Shown here piece by piece: positions 46,084 to 53,990 of a stretch of 64,000 bases of DNA. The notes under the pieces are model-generated. The model searched no databases. It was given only the letters and a program-made list of their open reading frames with translations, and was not told the origin of the DNA. Within the stretch, counting starts at the first letter, position 1. Each line of letters begins with the position of its first letter. The position numbers and the translations under genes are program-made. This stretch comes from Phytohabitans flavus (lineage in GTDB: Bacteria; Actinomycetota; Actinomycetes; Mycobacteriales; Micromonosporaceae): the NCBI RefSeq assembly GCF_011764545.1, contig NZ_AP022870.1, forward strand, positions 7,880,001 through 7,944,000, in the 5' to 3' direction.

Positions 46084-46102
46084 GCCGCCTTTGGGAGGCG
46101 GC
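46084..46102. terminator. Bidirectional hairpin terminator
   Basis: GCCGCCT and AGGCGGC pair perfectly around TTGGG, between the stop codons of the FHA gene and the convergent gene at 46120. It can end both transcripts. Confidence 0.65.
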
Positions 46103-46119
46103 GGCGGGCTTGCGGGGCC

Positions 46120-46869
46120 TTAGTACGCACGAAGACGCGCGACGTTGTCCTTCGGGACCACGGTCCCGGGTGCGACGTCGTAGTCGAGCAGCCGCAGCAC
46201 CTCCGCCGCCTCCTCTGGGGCATCCCGGACTGCCGCTCTCAGCTGGAGGCGCCGCCACTGCTCACGGCCCTCCTTCACCGCACTCTCCCAGCCGTCGACC
46301 GGGTCGACGCAGAACTCGACCACCAACGCGTGTAATACGTCTTCGAGGCAGGGTCGGAAACGGTGGCCGCCGAGCGGAAAATGGAACTCTTGTAAGCGGG
46401 GCGGCTTCCCCTTCCGCCATCGCTGCCGCGCCTTGCCCTTTTCCGCCGCGATCAATGCGTACGCGAATTCGTCTCGATGGGCGTGCACCTGTAAGTGGGC
46501 GACCGGCACCGAGTTGGTGGCGTCGCGTAGGTACTCATAGCGGAACAGGGGAACCCTGTCACCCTTCGGCAAAACGTGCATCCACGATTCTTCGACGGCC
46601 AGGAACCTACCGCTGGAGTCGAAGCAGCAGTTGAACTTGGGGAGCAGATCCAGCAGATGCCTGCCATCGACACTCAGCGGCAGCGTGCCGAAGCTGTCTC
46701 CATCGAGGACTCCGACGGTGATGCGCGAATCACTGGGATTTTCGCGCACAAGCGGCGTCAAATCCTTGCTTGTCTTGATGATCCGGTGCAGCCGTAGGTT
46801 GATTTCCGCGGCAAACGCGGCAGCCGTATCGGTGAGGGGCGGGTGAGCGGTGACCTCGGGGCTAGTCAT
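46120..46869 (-). CDS. Unrecognised 249-residue protein of a two-gene accessory module
   Basis: I cannot assign a family. The protein is soluble, with an N-terminal helical part (about 1-60), a central beta-rich part (RFLAVEESWMHVLP, LFRYEYLRDA, VAHLQVHAHRDEF) and a C-terminal part with HFPLGGHRFRPCLEDVL and many charged helices. The His and Arg clusters (HLQVHAH, GGHRFRP) could be catalytic or metal sites, but this is a guess. ATG 46869 overlaps the end of the small upstream gene by 8 bp. The pair has less extreme GC than its neighbours and lies between two conserved operons, so it may be acquired. A toxin-antitoxin-like role is possible. Confidence 0.6.
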   Translation of the reverse strand: MTSPEVTAHPPLTDTAAAFAAEINLRLHRIIKTSKDLTPLVRENPSDSRITVGVLDGDSFGTLPLSVDGRHLLDLLPKFNCCFDSSGRFLAVEESWMHVLPKGDRVPLFRYEYLRDATNSVPVAHLQVHAHRDEFAYALIAAEKGKARQRWRKGKPPRLQEFHFPLGGHRFRPCLEDVLHALVVEFCVDPVDGWESAVKEGREQWRRLQLRAAVRDAPEEAAEVLRLLDYDVAPGTVVPKDNVARLRAY

Positions 46870-47044
46870 CGCCGAGCAGGTAGTCGATGCTCCGGATGAG
46901 CTCGTAAACACCGCGCTGCTCGGGCAGGAGCTCAAACTCCCGACCGAGATCGTACAGCCGCTCCTTCGACATGCCGACCTGGTTGAGCAGCCGGTCACGC
47001 CACTCCCGCAGCTCCTCAGACGTTTTAACGATCGCGGTGGACAT
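46862..47044 (-). CDS. Small 60-residue helical protein, first gene of the two-gene module
   Basis: MSTAIVKTSEELREWRDRL is followed by GMSKERLYDLGREFELLPEQ and an acidic end (YLLGDD). It is small, helical and mildly acidic, with a possible helix-turn-helix of the SKERLYDLG kind. GAGAGG lies upstream of ATG 47044. Its size, position and overlap with the larger gene are typical of an antitoxin or chaperone-like partner, but no known family is recognised. Confidence 0.6.
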   Translation of the reverse strand: MSTAIVKTSEELREWRDRLLNQVGMSKERLYDLGREFELLPEQRGVYELIRSIDYLLGDD

Positions 47045-47261
47045 GTTAGATCCTCTCGCTGGCGGTGACGCTGTAACGCCAATGCTAGAGGTACCCCCTT
47101 TGGTGCTGTCGCTTTAAGCACCGACTAAGCCACGGAGACGTGGTATAGCTGCCTCAGTGTTTCGTCAGGCGACCCGGACCACACCGCCCGGACGGGTACG
47201 GAGCTGTCAAGTCAGGGACAGAACGCCCCGGCCCATCGAGGTGGGCCAGGGCGGTCAATCG

Positions 47262-47444
47262 CTAGCAGCAGCTTGCCGTCGGGTGTTCGTCGCGGCGGTC
47301 GGTGCGGCAGTGTTCGAACTGGCGGCGGGTCATCAATGGTTGGTCCGGGTGGAGGCGGCGGTGGCGGTCGACGTAGTGGTCGTACTCGGCCTCGCCGCTC
47401 AGCTCCCGGAAGTACCAGCGGACCGCCGCCAGCGCGCGTCTCAT
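47262..47444 (-). CDS. YbdD/YjiX-family small protein
   Basis: A 60-residue protein with the family pattern (RWYFRELSGEAEYDHYVDR, HPDQPLMTRRQFEH) and a terminal CC pair. Members are encoded after CstA-type pyruvate or peptide transporters and are needed for their activity in enterobacteria. Its ATG overlaps the cstA stop (ATGA). The family is sometimes called a putative selenoprotein, but only cysteines are seen here. Confidence 0.85.
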   Translation of the reverse strand: MRRALAAVRWYFRELSGEAEYDHYVDRHRRLHPDQPLMTRRQFEHCRTDRRDEHPTASCC

Positions 47445-49636
47445 GTCCGGTCACCCGCCGCGGCCAGCTCGCGCTTCTCCTCTGCCGTCGGGAAGAGGCC
47501 GGCGGGGGCGACGATCTGCGACTTCACGTACGGCGCCTCGGTCGTGGGCAGCGGCTCGCGGGCGCGGATCGCCTTGTAGCAGACCCAGGCCGCGTTGGCG
47601 ATGACGATGATGACCAGGATCGCGAAGAACGCGGCCAGCACACCGTCCACCGTGGAGTTGGTGACCACCGCGCGCATGTCGTCGAGGTTCTTGGCGGGTG
47701 CGAGTACCTCGCCGCGGTCCAGCGCATCGGCGAAGCGCTCCCGCTGGGCGAAGAAGCCGATCGCCGGGTTGTCCGAGAAGACCTTCTGCCAGCTTGCGGT
47801 CAGCGTCACGGTGGCGTCCCAGACCAGCGGTACGCCGGTGACCCACGCCCACTTCAGCCGCCCGCTCTTGACCAGGATCGTGGTCGCCACCGCCAGGGCG
47901 ACGGCTGCCAGCAGCTGGTTGGCGATGCCGAAGAGTGGGAAGAGCTGATTGATACCGCCGAGCGGGTTTGTCACGCCGGTGTAGAGGAAGTAGCCCCACG
48001 CGAGGACCACGACGGCGCTGGTGGCCCAGAGACCCGGCTTCCAGCTGACCCGGCCGATCGGCTTCCAGATGTTGCCGAGCGTGTCCTGGAGCATGAACCG
48101 GCCGACCCGCGTGCCGGCGTCCACCGTGGTCAGGATGAACAGGGCCTCGAACATGATGGCGAAGTGGTACCAGAACGCCTTCAGGCTCGCCCCGCCGATC
48201 ACGCTGGAGAAGATCTCCGACATGCCGATGGCCAGTGTGGGTGCGCCACCGGTACGGGCGACGAGCGTCTGCTCCTCGACCTCGGCGGCCGCGGCGCTGA
48301 GATCTTGCGGTGAGATCGTGAAGCCCAGGTTGGCCACCGCCGCGGAGGCGCTCTCCACTGTGGAGCCGAGCACGCCGGCCGGCGCGTTCATCGCGTAGTA
48401 GAGGCCGGGCTCGAGGATGCAGGCGGCGATCAGCGCCATCACGGCGACGAACGACTCCATCAGCATCGCGCCGTACCCGACGAGCCGCACCTGCGATTCC
48501 TTCTGGATCATCTTCGGCGTGGTACCGGAGGAGATCAGCGAATGGAACCCGGAGAGTGCGCCGCACGCGATCGTGATGAAGACGAACGGGAACAGTGCTC
48601 CGGAGAAGACCGGGCCGTTGCCCTCCCTGGCGAAGTCCGTGATCGCCTCGGTCTGTAGCGCCGGCGCGGCGATGATCACGCCGACCGCGAGCAGGCCGAT
48701 CACGCCGACCTTCATGAACGTGGACAGGTAGTCGCGCGGCGCGAGCAGCATCCAGACCGGGAGCACCGAGGCGAAGAAGCCGTACACGATGAGGCAGATC
48801 GTGAGCGCCTCCGGGCTGAGCGTGAACGTGTCGGCGAGGCTCGACTCCTGTACCCAGCCGCCCGCGACGATCGCGAGCAGCAGCAGGCCGACGCCGATCG
48901 CGGTGGTCTCGATGACCCGGCCCGGGCGGAGTACGCGCAGGTAGAAGCCCATGAGAAGGGCGATCGGGATGGTCATCGCGATGGAGAACGTGCCCCACGG
49001 CGACCTGGCCAGCGCGTTGACCACGACAAGCGCGAGCACGGCCAGCAGGATGATCATGATGGAGAAGACCGCGATCAGCGCGGCGATGCCGCCAACGGTG
49101 CCGATCTCGTCGCGGGCCATCTGGCCGAGGCTCTTGCCGTTGCGCCGCATCGAGAAGAACAGGATCACCATGTCCTGTACGGCGCCGGCGAAGATGACGC
49201 CGAAGATGATCCACATGGTGCCCGGCAGGTAGCCCATCTGCGCGGCGAGCACCGGGCCGACAAGCGGGCCCGCGCCGGCGATCGCGGCAAAGTGGTGCCC
49301 GACCAGGATGCGGCGGTCGGTCGGCTGGTAGTCGATGCCGTTGTCCAGGCGCTCCGCCGGGGTGGCGCGAGTGTCGTCGACCTTGAGCACCTTGCGGGCG
49401 ATGAAGCGGGCGTAGAAGCGGTACGCGATCGCGTACGAGGCGAGCGCCGCCACCACGAGCCAGATGGCGTTGATCTCCTCGCCGCGGGAGAGCGCGAGCA
49501 CCCCCCACGCGATCGCGCCGGCGACCGCGACAGCCGTCCAGATGGCGATCGACCGGGGGTTCAGCCGGCCACGCCCGGCGGGGGCCGTGGTCGTGGGTGG
49601 GGGTGTGGGCGGGCTCGCCGGGGTTGTGGTCGTCAC
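47441..49636 (-). CDS. cstA: CstA-family carbon starvation transporter
   Basis: A 731-residue membrane protein with about 16 hydrophobic helices. The CstA signature VGHHFAAIAGAGPLVGPVLAAQMGY is near residue 110, and GALSGFHSLISSGTTPKMI near 370. CstA proteins import pyruvate or peptides when carbon is short. GTG 49636 was chosen because GGAGG lies five bases upstream; a TTG at 49648 overlaps that site. ybdD follows with an ATGA overlap. Confidence 0.93.
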   Translation of the reverse strand: MTTTTPASPPTPPPTTTAPAGRGRLNPRSIAIWTAVAVAGAIAWGVLALSRGEEINAIWLVVAALASYAIAYRFYARFIARKVLKVDDTRATPAERLDNGIDYQPTDRRILVGHHFAAIAGAGPLVGPVLAAQMGYLPGTMWIIFGVIFAGAVQDMVILFFSMRRNGKSLGQMARDEIGTVGGIAALIAVFSIMIILLAVLALVVVNALARSPWGTFSIAMTIPIALLMGFYLRVLRPGRVIETTAIGVGLLLLAIVAGGWVQESSLADTFTLSPEALTICLIVYGFFASVLPVWMLLAPRDYLSTFMKVGVIGLLAVGVIIAAPALQTEAITDFAREGNGPVFSGALFPFVFITIACGALSGFHSLISSGTTPKMIQKESQVRLVGYGAMLMESFVAVMALIAACILEPGLYYAMNAPAGVLGSTVESASAAVANLGFTISPQDLSAAAAEVEEQTLVARTGGAPTLAIGMSEIFSSVIGGASLKAFWYHFAIMFEALFILTTVDAGTRVGRFMLQDTLGNIWKPIGRVSWKPGLWATSAVVVLAWGYFLYTGVTNPLGGINQLFPLFGIANQLLAAVALAVATTILVKSGRLKWAWVTGVPLVWDATVTLTASWQKVFSDNPAIGFFAQRERFADALDRGEVLAPAKNLDDMRAVVTNSTVDGVLAAFFAILVIIVIANAAWVCYKAIRAREPLPTTEAPYVKSQIVAPAGLFPTAEEKRELAAAGDRT

Positions 49637-49651
49637 GGGGGCCTCCAAGAG

Positions 49652-49843
49652 CTAGCGACGCAGCAGCAGGTAGGCAACGAACATGAGCAAAACACTCACA
49701 GGCACCCAAGCCATCTGGTACCAGTAGAAAAACGGCACGCCGGCGAGCGTGGGTCCACTGGCGTAGAACGGCACCCATAGCAAGGCGACGAACGGGGCGG
49801 CCAGGCAGCCGACCGCGAGTACCCGTGCGGTGTTCGACGTCAC
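49652..49843 (-). CDS. DUF3311 small membrane protein
   Basis: A 63-residue protein with two hydrophobic helices (VLAVGCLAAPFVALLWVPF and FYWYQMAWVPVSVLLMFVAYLL). This is the DUF3311 pattern; such proteins usually accompany sodium:solute symporters, and here the symporter gene is divergent and 56 bp away. GTG 49843 is the likeliest start; TTG 49864 is also possible. No clear ribosome site is seen. Confidence 0.78.
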   Translation of the reverse strand: MTSNTARVLAVGCLAAPFVALLWVPFYASGPTLAGVPFFYWYQMAWVPVSVLLMFVAYLLLRR

Positions 49844-49889
49844 ATGGCAGAGTTGCGCAACCAAGGCATTCGGTTTACCCGATGTTTCA

Positions 49890-49894
49890 GGGAG
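49890..49894 (+). promoter_or_regulatory. Ribosome binding site that sets the symporter start
   Basis: GGGAG lies five bases before GTG 49900. It favours this start over an ATG at 49882, which has no such site. Confidence 0.65.
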
Positions 49895-49899
49895 ATGTC

Positions 49900-51372
49900 G
49901 TGCTCGCCACCGTGGCCGCGTTCCTCGCCGTCGTCGGCGGGACTTCGCTGGTGGCGGTGGGTGCGCGCTGGTTCCACCGGGACGACTCCCTGCCCACGCT
50001 GGAGGGCTGGGCGCTTGCCGGCCGGCGGTTCGGCGCGCCCACGACCTGGCTGCTGCTCGGCGGCACGATCTACACGGCGTACACGTTCGCGGCCGTACCC
50101 GGTCTCGTGTACGGCGCCGGCGCGCTCGGCTTCTTCGCGCTCCCGTACACGGTGATCGTCTATCCGCTCGCCTTCGTGCTGCTCCCGCGCCTGTGGAAGG
50201 CCGCCCGCGACAACGGCTACATCACGGTGGCCGACTACGTGAAGGGGCGGTACGACTCGCCGCCGCTCGCGCTCGCGGTCGCGCTGACCGGGATCCTCGC
50301 CACGATGCCGTACATCGCGCTCCAGCTCCTCGGCATCCGGGCGGTGCTCACCGCCGGCGGCCTGTACCCCCGCGGGCTCGCTGGCGACCTCGCGATGATC
50401 GCGGTGTTCGGCGTGCTGGCGCTGGCCACGTACCGGCACGGGCTGCGCGCGCCCGCGGTCATCTCGATCGTCAAGGGCGCGGCGATCTTCGGGGCCACGC
50501 TGGCGGTGGTCGCGGTGGTGCTCGACGAGCTGGGCGGCCCGGGCCGGATGTTCGAGACGGCCGCGACCCAGCACACCGCGCTCGCGCTGGAGCCCGAGCT
50601 CTTCCCGGCCTTCGCCACGCTCGCGCTCGGCTCGGCGATGGCCCTGCTGATGTACCCGCACGTGCTGACCGCCGCGTTCGCCGCCTCGGGCCCGGACACC
50701 CTGCGCAAGGTGACCGTTGCCCTGCCGGCGTGGACGGCGGTGCTCGGCCTCTTCGGCGTGCTCGGGATCGCCGCGCTCGCCGCCGGAGTGGAGGCACCAC
50801 CGGGCAACGCCGAGTCGGCGGTACCCCTGCTGGTGGATCAGCTGATGCCGGCGGCGCTGACCGGCGTGCTCTTCGGCGCGTTCGTGGTGGGCGCGCTGGT
50901 ACCGGCGGCGGTGATGTCGATCGCGGCGGCCACAGCATTCGTCCGGAACATCTACGTCGAGTACTTCCACCCGACCGCCACACCCAAGCACCAGACCCGC
51001 ATCGCCCAGGCTGTCTCGCTGACCGCGAAGGTGGGCGCGGTGGCCTTCGTACTCGGGCTGCGTAACCAGGCCGCGATCAATCTACAGCTGCTCGGCGGGG
51101 TGTGGATCCTGCAGACGTTCCCGGCGGTGGCGATCGGCCTCTTCACGACCTGGCTGCACAAGTGGGCGCTGCTCGCCGGCTGGGCCGTGGGCATGGTCGC
51201 CGGCACGCTGCTCGTGGTCTGGGGTGGCTTTTCGTCGGTGGTCTGGGTGGGGTTCGGCGGCGCGCGGGTGCCGATGTACGCGGCCGTGGTCGCCTTCGCG
51301 CTCAACCTTGTCGTCGCGGTCGTCCTCACGCCGTTCTTCTCCAGGTCGCGGGAGGCGGTGCGGGCCACATGA
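49900..51372 (+). CDS. Sodium:solute symporter family protein
   Basis: A 490-residue SSS-family transporter with about 13 hydrophobic helices. GWALAGRRFGAPTTWLLLGGTIYTAYTF is the family's typical helix 1-2 region, and NGYITVADYVKGRY follows. Sodium-driven uptake of a small organic acid or monocarboxylate is likely, in keeping with the nearby CstA, but the substrate is not shown by the sequence. Start is GTG 49900. Its stop overlaps the ECF sigma gene by ATGA, an unusual coupling. Confidence 0.9.
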   Translation: MLATVAAFLAVVGGTSLVAVGARWFHRDDSLPTLEGWALAGRRFGAPTTWLLLGGTIYTAYTFAAVPGLVYGAGALGFFALPYTVIVYPLAFVLLPRLWKAARDNGYITVADYVKGRYDSPPLALAVALTGILATMPYIALQLLGIRAVLTAGGLYPRGLAGDLAMIAVFGVLALATYRHGLRAPAVISIVKGAAIFGATLAVVAVVLDELGGPGRMFETAATQHTALALEPELFPAFATLALGSAMALLMYPHVLTAAFAASGPDTLRKVTVALPAWTAVLGLFGVLGIAALAAGVEAPPGNAESAVPLLVDQLMPAALTGVLFGAFVVGALVPAAVMSIAAATAFVRNIYVEYFHPTATPKHQTRIAQAVSLTAKVGAVAFVLGLRNQAAINLQLLGGVWILQTFPAVAIGLFTTWLHKWALLAGWAVGMVAGTLLVVWGGFSSVVWVGFGGARVPMYAAVVAFALNLVVAVVLTPFFSRSREAVRAT

Positions 51373-51896
51373 CATCCCCGTTGATCCGCGCCCAGCAGGC
51401 CGCCGCCGAACCCGACGAAGCGCTGGCCACGCTCTTCCAGACGCAGTACGCGGGAATGCTCCGCCTCGCCGTCCTGCTCGGCGCGGACGACGCGGAGGAC
51501 ATCGTGGCTGAGGCGTTCTACCAGCTCTACCGGCGCTGGAAGAAGCTGCGCGGCGCGGACGCGGCGGTACCGTACCTGCGGTCCGTGGTCTGCAACCTCA
51601 CCCGGATGCGGCTGCGACACCTACAGGTGGTCCGCAAGCACTCCACCCCAGAGACGGCCCAGCCGCCAGGCATCTCGGCCGAGGCGGAGGCGCTGCTCCA
51701 CGACGACCAGCGGGCGCTGGTGGCGGCGCTCAAGGAACTGCCCGCCCGGCAGCGGGAAGCACTCGTCCTGCGACACTGGCTGGGCCTGCGCGAGGCGGAA
51801 ATCGCCGAGGCGATGGGCATCTCCGCCGGCGCGGTGAAGTCACACACCTCGCGCGGGATGGCCGCCCTCACGCGGGTGCTGGAGGAACGCCGATGA
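51369..51896 (+). CDS. ECF-type RNA polymerase sigma factor
   Basis: A 175-residue sigma factor. Region 2 (about 20-85) shows TLFQTQYAGMLRLAVLL and DAEDIVAEAFYQLYRRW, and region 4 (about 115-165) shows LKELPARQREALVLRH with the helix-turn-helix LREAEIAEAMGISAGAVKSH. It resembles the actinobacterial SigE-type ECF group. It is translationally coupled to the symporter upstream and to a small membrane protein downstream, which could be its anti-sigma factor. Confidence 0.9.
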   Translation: MTSPLIRAQQAAAEPDEALATLFQTQYAGMLRLAVLLGADDAEDIVAEAFYQLYRRWKKLRGADAAVPYLRSVVCNLTRMRLRHLQVVRKHSTPETAQPPGISAEAEALLHDDQRALVAALKELPARQREALVLRHWLGLREAEIAEAMGISAGAVKSHTSRGMAALTRVLEERR

Positions 51897-52174
51897 CCAG
51901 GAGCACAGAGGAGCGGCTGCGGGAGACGCTGGACGCGCTCGCCGCAGGTATCGAGGCGGCGCCACCCGCGTACAAGAAGGCGCGCGCGGAATGGCGGCGG
52001 CGGGAGCGCCGGCGCCGGCTCGTGCTGGCGGTGCTGATCGCGATCGTCTTCGCGCTGGCCGACCTGATCGGCCTGTGGGCACTCAACCAGACCCGCGACC
52101 ACGACCCGATCATCTTCGACGACCGCTCCCGCATCCACCAGACCGACCCAGCGACAGGCGTCATCCCGCCGTAA
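51893..52174 (+). CDS. Small single-pass membrane protein, candidate anti-sigma factor
   Basis: A 93-residue protein with a charged N-terminal half (RSTEERLRETLDALAAGIEAAP, then RRRERRRR), one hydrophobic helix (about 43-63, LVLAVLIAIVFALADLIGLWAL) and a short extracellular tail. It has the bitopic layout of many small anti-sigma factors, with the cytosolic part in front of the helix, but no ZAS zinc motif. ATGA overlap with the ECF sigma gene supports a working pair. Confidence 0.72.
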   Translation: MTRSTEERLRETLDALAAGIEAAPPAYKKARAEWRRRERRRRLVLAVLIAIVFALADLIGLWALNQTRDHDPIIFDDRSRIHQTDPATGVIPP

Positions 52175-52330
52175 TCCGAAATAGACCAGACCTACAGATC
52201 CATCCAGGACGGTTGGGTCGGCTCATTGAGGGCCGGTCGGGTTTGGGGAAATCTGTTGCTGCCATAGCGGCCATAACTTTTCCCGAATGGTTTGCGGCGC
52301 CGAGTCTGCGCACTCCCGACGGAAACTCTG

Positions 52331-52378
52331 GATCTAGTCGACTTTCTGCCGTCAGGACGACAGTAAGTCGACTAGATC
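52331..52378. repeat. 48-bp near-perfect palindrome
   Basis: Outer arms GATCTAGTCGACTT (52331-52344) and AAGTCGACTAGATC (52365-52378) are perfectly complementary. After one T-T mismatch, the inner arms CTGCCGTC and GACGACAG pair at 7 of 8 positions around AG. That gives a stem of about 23 positions with two mismatches and a two-base loop. It is AT-richer than the genome and far longer than a usual terminator. Confidence 0.9.
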
Positions 52379-52463
52379 TCGCGGGCTTGGCCACAGCGGC
52401 ACCTTTGGCATGGCGCTTGGCTGGTTTGTCCGCATGTCGCAGGCTTCAAATCGTTGATCGAGG

Positions 52464-52514
52464 GGTTGGGTTGTGGAACCGCGGCCCCACCCTTCGCGGT
52501 CCACAATCCAAACC
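52464..52514. repeat. 51-bp imperfect inverted repeat
   Basis: Arms 52464-52483 and 52495-52514 pair over about 18 positions with one mismatch and two single-base bulges (core TTGTGGA / TCCACAA, CCGCG / CGCGG), leaving an 11-base loop. Confidence 0.75.
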
Positions 52515-52538
52515 TTGGACCGGCACGGCCGGCGGTGA

Positions 52539-52611
52539 GGCCAGCACGCACGATCGTGGCCGGCACGGTCGAAAACGGTGGGCGTGGCCTTGATCGCCGC
52601 GTGCTCTGGCC
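52539..52611. repeat. 73-bp imperfect inverted repeat
   Basis: GGCCAGCACGC (52539-52549) pairs with GCGTGCTCTGGCC (52599-52611) across a two-base bulge. Inner CGATC and GGCC segments extend the pairing with several mismatches. Confidence 0.55.
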
Positions 52612-52615
52612 GTCC

Positions 52616-52655
52616 GTGGCGATTCATTGCCCCTGGAGGGGTAATTATTCGCCAC
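52616..52655. repeat. 40-bp hairpin with TGGA loop
   Basis: GTGGCGA (52616-52622) pairs with TCGCCAC (52649-52655), and CCCC with GGGG around TGGA. 15 of 18 stem positions match and one more is a G-U type pair. The AT-rich middle (ATTC, AATTATT) is unusual here. Confidence 0.8.
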
Positions 52656-52750
52656 GATCGCAGCATGGCAGGACGCTACTCGCGTCGATCAAGGAAATCC
52701 GCGCCATACGCCATGATCGGCGTCTTTGCGCGAAGGTTTGCCGCCGTTAA

Positions 52751-52790
52751 CGCGGGGTCTGGGGCCTTCGGCCCTCGACTGGCCCCCGCG
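52751..52790. repeat. 40-bp inverted repeat
   Basis: CGCGGGG (52751-52757) pairs with CCCCGCG (52784-52790); inner GGGCC and GGCCC arms flank a TTC loop. It is GC-rich, unlike the other palindromes in this tract. Confidence 0.6.
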
Positions 52791-53059
52791 ACAATGATCG
52801 TGGTACTCAAGCGAAATAGCACGATCTGTCAGGTGCATCCGGCTGTAGCGCTGATTAAGGGAAGACGGACCCTGGGCGCGTGTTGCTGTCAGCGCGACGG
52901 GAAACGCAACCCAAAGGCCTTTCCGGGTCTGCCCGTGCCGCCAGGCCGTAGGTCGGCGGCGGGGTTGTGAATCGCGGAGGGTGAGGCTGCGGGAGCAGCG
53001 GTCCGGACCACCACGGACATCGCGGTAGCTCAAAATCTCTTTCTTGGGATCGCTCCTCC

Positions 53060-53111
53060 GGGCATGTCTCCCTGGTCGTCGACGTGCGACGGGCCCCAAG
53101 GAGACATGCCC
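53060..53111 (-). terminator. Long hairpin after the SDR gene
   Basis: GGGCATGTCTCC (53060-53071) and GGAGACATGCCC (53100-53111) pair perfectly, and three further pairs extend the stem past one mismatch, around a 20-base loop that can fold on itself. It lies 9 bp past the minus-strand SDR stop, so a terminator role is likely. Confidence 0.65.
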
Positions 53112-53120
53112 TGAGGGCGG

Positions 53121-53875
53121 TCAGCCCTGGACCGTGGGGACGACGATCAGCTCGGCCACGTTCACGCGCGCGGGGGCGGCGGTGGCGTAGGCGATCGCGT
53201 CCGCGATGTCCTCCGGGGGCAGCGGCGGCACGGCCTGAAGCATCCCGGCGAGCACCTCGCGCTGGGTGCTGTCGAGCATCCCGGAGCCGAGCTCGGTGCC
53301 GACGAAGCCCGGCTGGATGTTCTTGACCCGTACGCCGCGCGGGCCGAAGTCTGCCCGCAGCCCCGGGTGAGGTGCGCGACTGCGGCCTTGGTGGCTGTGT
53401 AGACGGCGTAGTTCGGGAAGACCTGGTGGCCGCCGACCGAGCCGACAAGCACGAGGTCTGCCGCCTTGCCGTCTGCGGCGGTCGCGAGCAGGTCGTCGAC
53501 GAACGCGCGGGCCGTGTAGAGCAGGCCGTTGAGGTTGGTACCGATCATCTGGTCCCACTCGATGGTCTGCGCCGACTCGAAGGGCGCGGCGAGCATGACG
53601 CCCGCGTTCGCCACGACCAGGTCGACCGGGCCCAGCGCGGAGCGGATCGTGGCCGCGGCCGCGTACACGGCGTCCTGGTCCGTGATGTCGACCGCGACCG
53701 GCACTGCGGCCGTCCCGATCTCGTCGGCCAGTCCCTTGAGACGGTCCTCGCGCCGCCCGAGGAGGGCGACCGACGCGCCGGCCGAGGCGAGGCGGCGGGC
53801 GGTGGCGGCGCCGATGCCGCTGGTGGCGCCGGTGACGACCGCGACGCGGCCGGAGAGTGTGTTGTTGTCAGTCAT
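53121..53875 (-). CDS. Short-chain dehydrogenase/reductase (frameshifted near 53361)
   Basis: About 251 residues once repaired. A classical SDR with the NAD(P) motif TGATSGIGAAT, the NAG motif (VVANAGVM), catalytic Ser in LVGSVGGHQ and YxxxK as YAVYTATK. One extra base in the cccc run at 53361-53364 restores LRADFGPRGVRVKNIQPGFVGTEL and an end at 53121. The substrate is unknown. It is divergent from an XRE regulator across 115 bp, a common pairing in actinobacteria in which the regulator represses the oxidoreductase. Confidence 0.87.
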
Positions 53876-53990
53876 GCGTCCACCTTCGCGGTGCCGCCGG
53901 AAAGCATCCAGGATGGGCTTTTCCTGGGGATGTCGAGCCTGGTAGTGCGGGGACCAGGCAGGCCGCCGCCGGCCGGCCTAGGCTCGATGC

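Larger units (their letters stand above)
52175..53120. other. 946-bp gene-free tract rich in palindromes
   Basis: No frame here has coding character: short frames exist on both strands but none has a ribosome site or family resemblance. The tract is less GC-rich than its surroundings and holds at least six inverted repeats, the main ones at 52331-52378, 52464-52514, 52539-52611, 52616-52655, 52751-52790 and 53060-53111. It separates the sigma-factor operon from an SDR gene. It may be a cluster of REP- or MITE-like units or the remains of a mobile element. Confidence 0.7.

Noticed and set aside
47262-47444. Selenocysteine in the YbdD-family protein
   Set aside because: The family has been labelled a putative selenoprotein, but the C-terminal residues are two ordinary cysteine codons and no SECIS-like context is needed.
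52352-52666. A 104-codon minus-strand frame in the palindrome tract
   Set aside because: It crosses several palindromes, has no ribosome site and no protein-like pattern.
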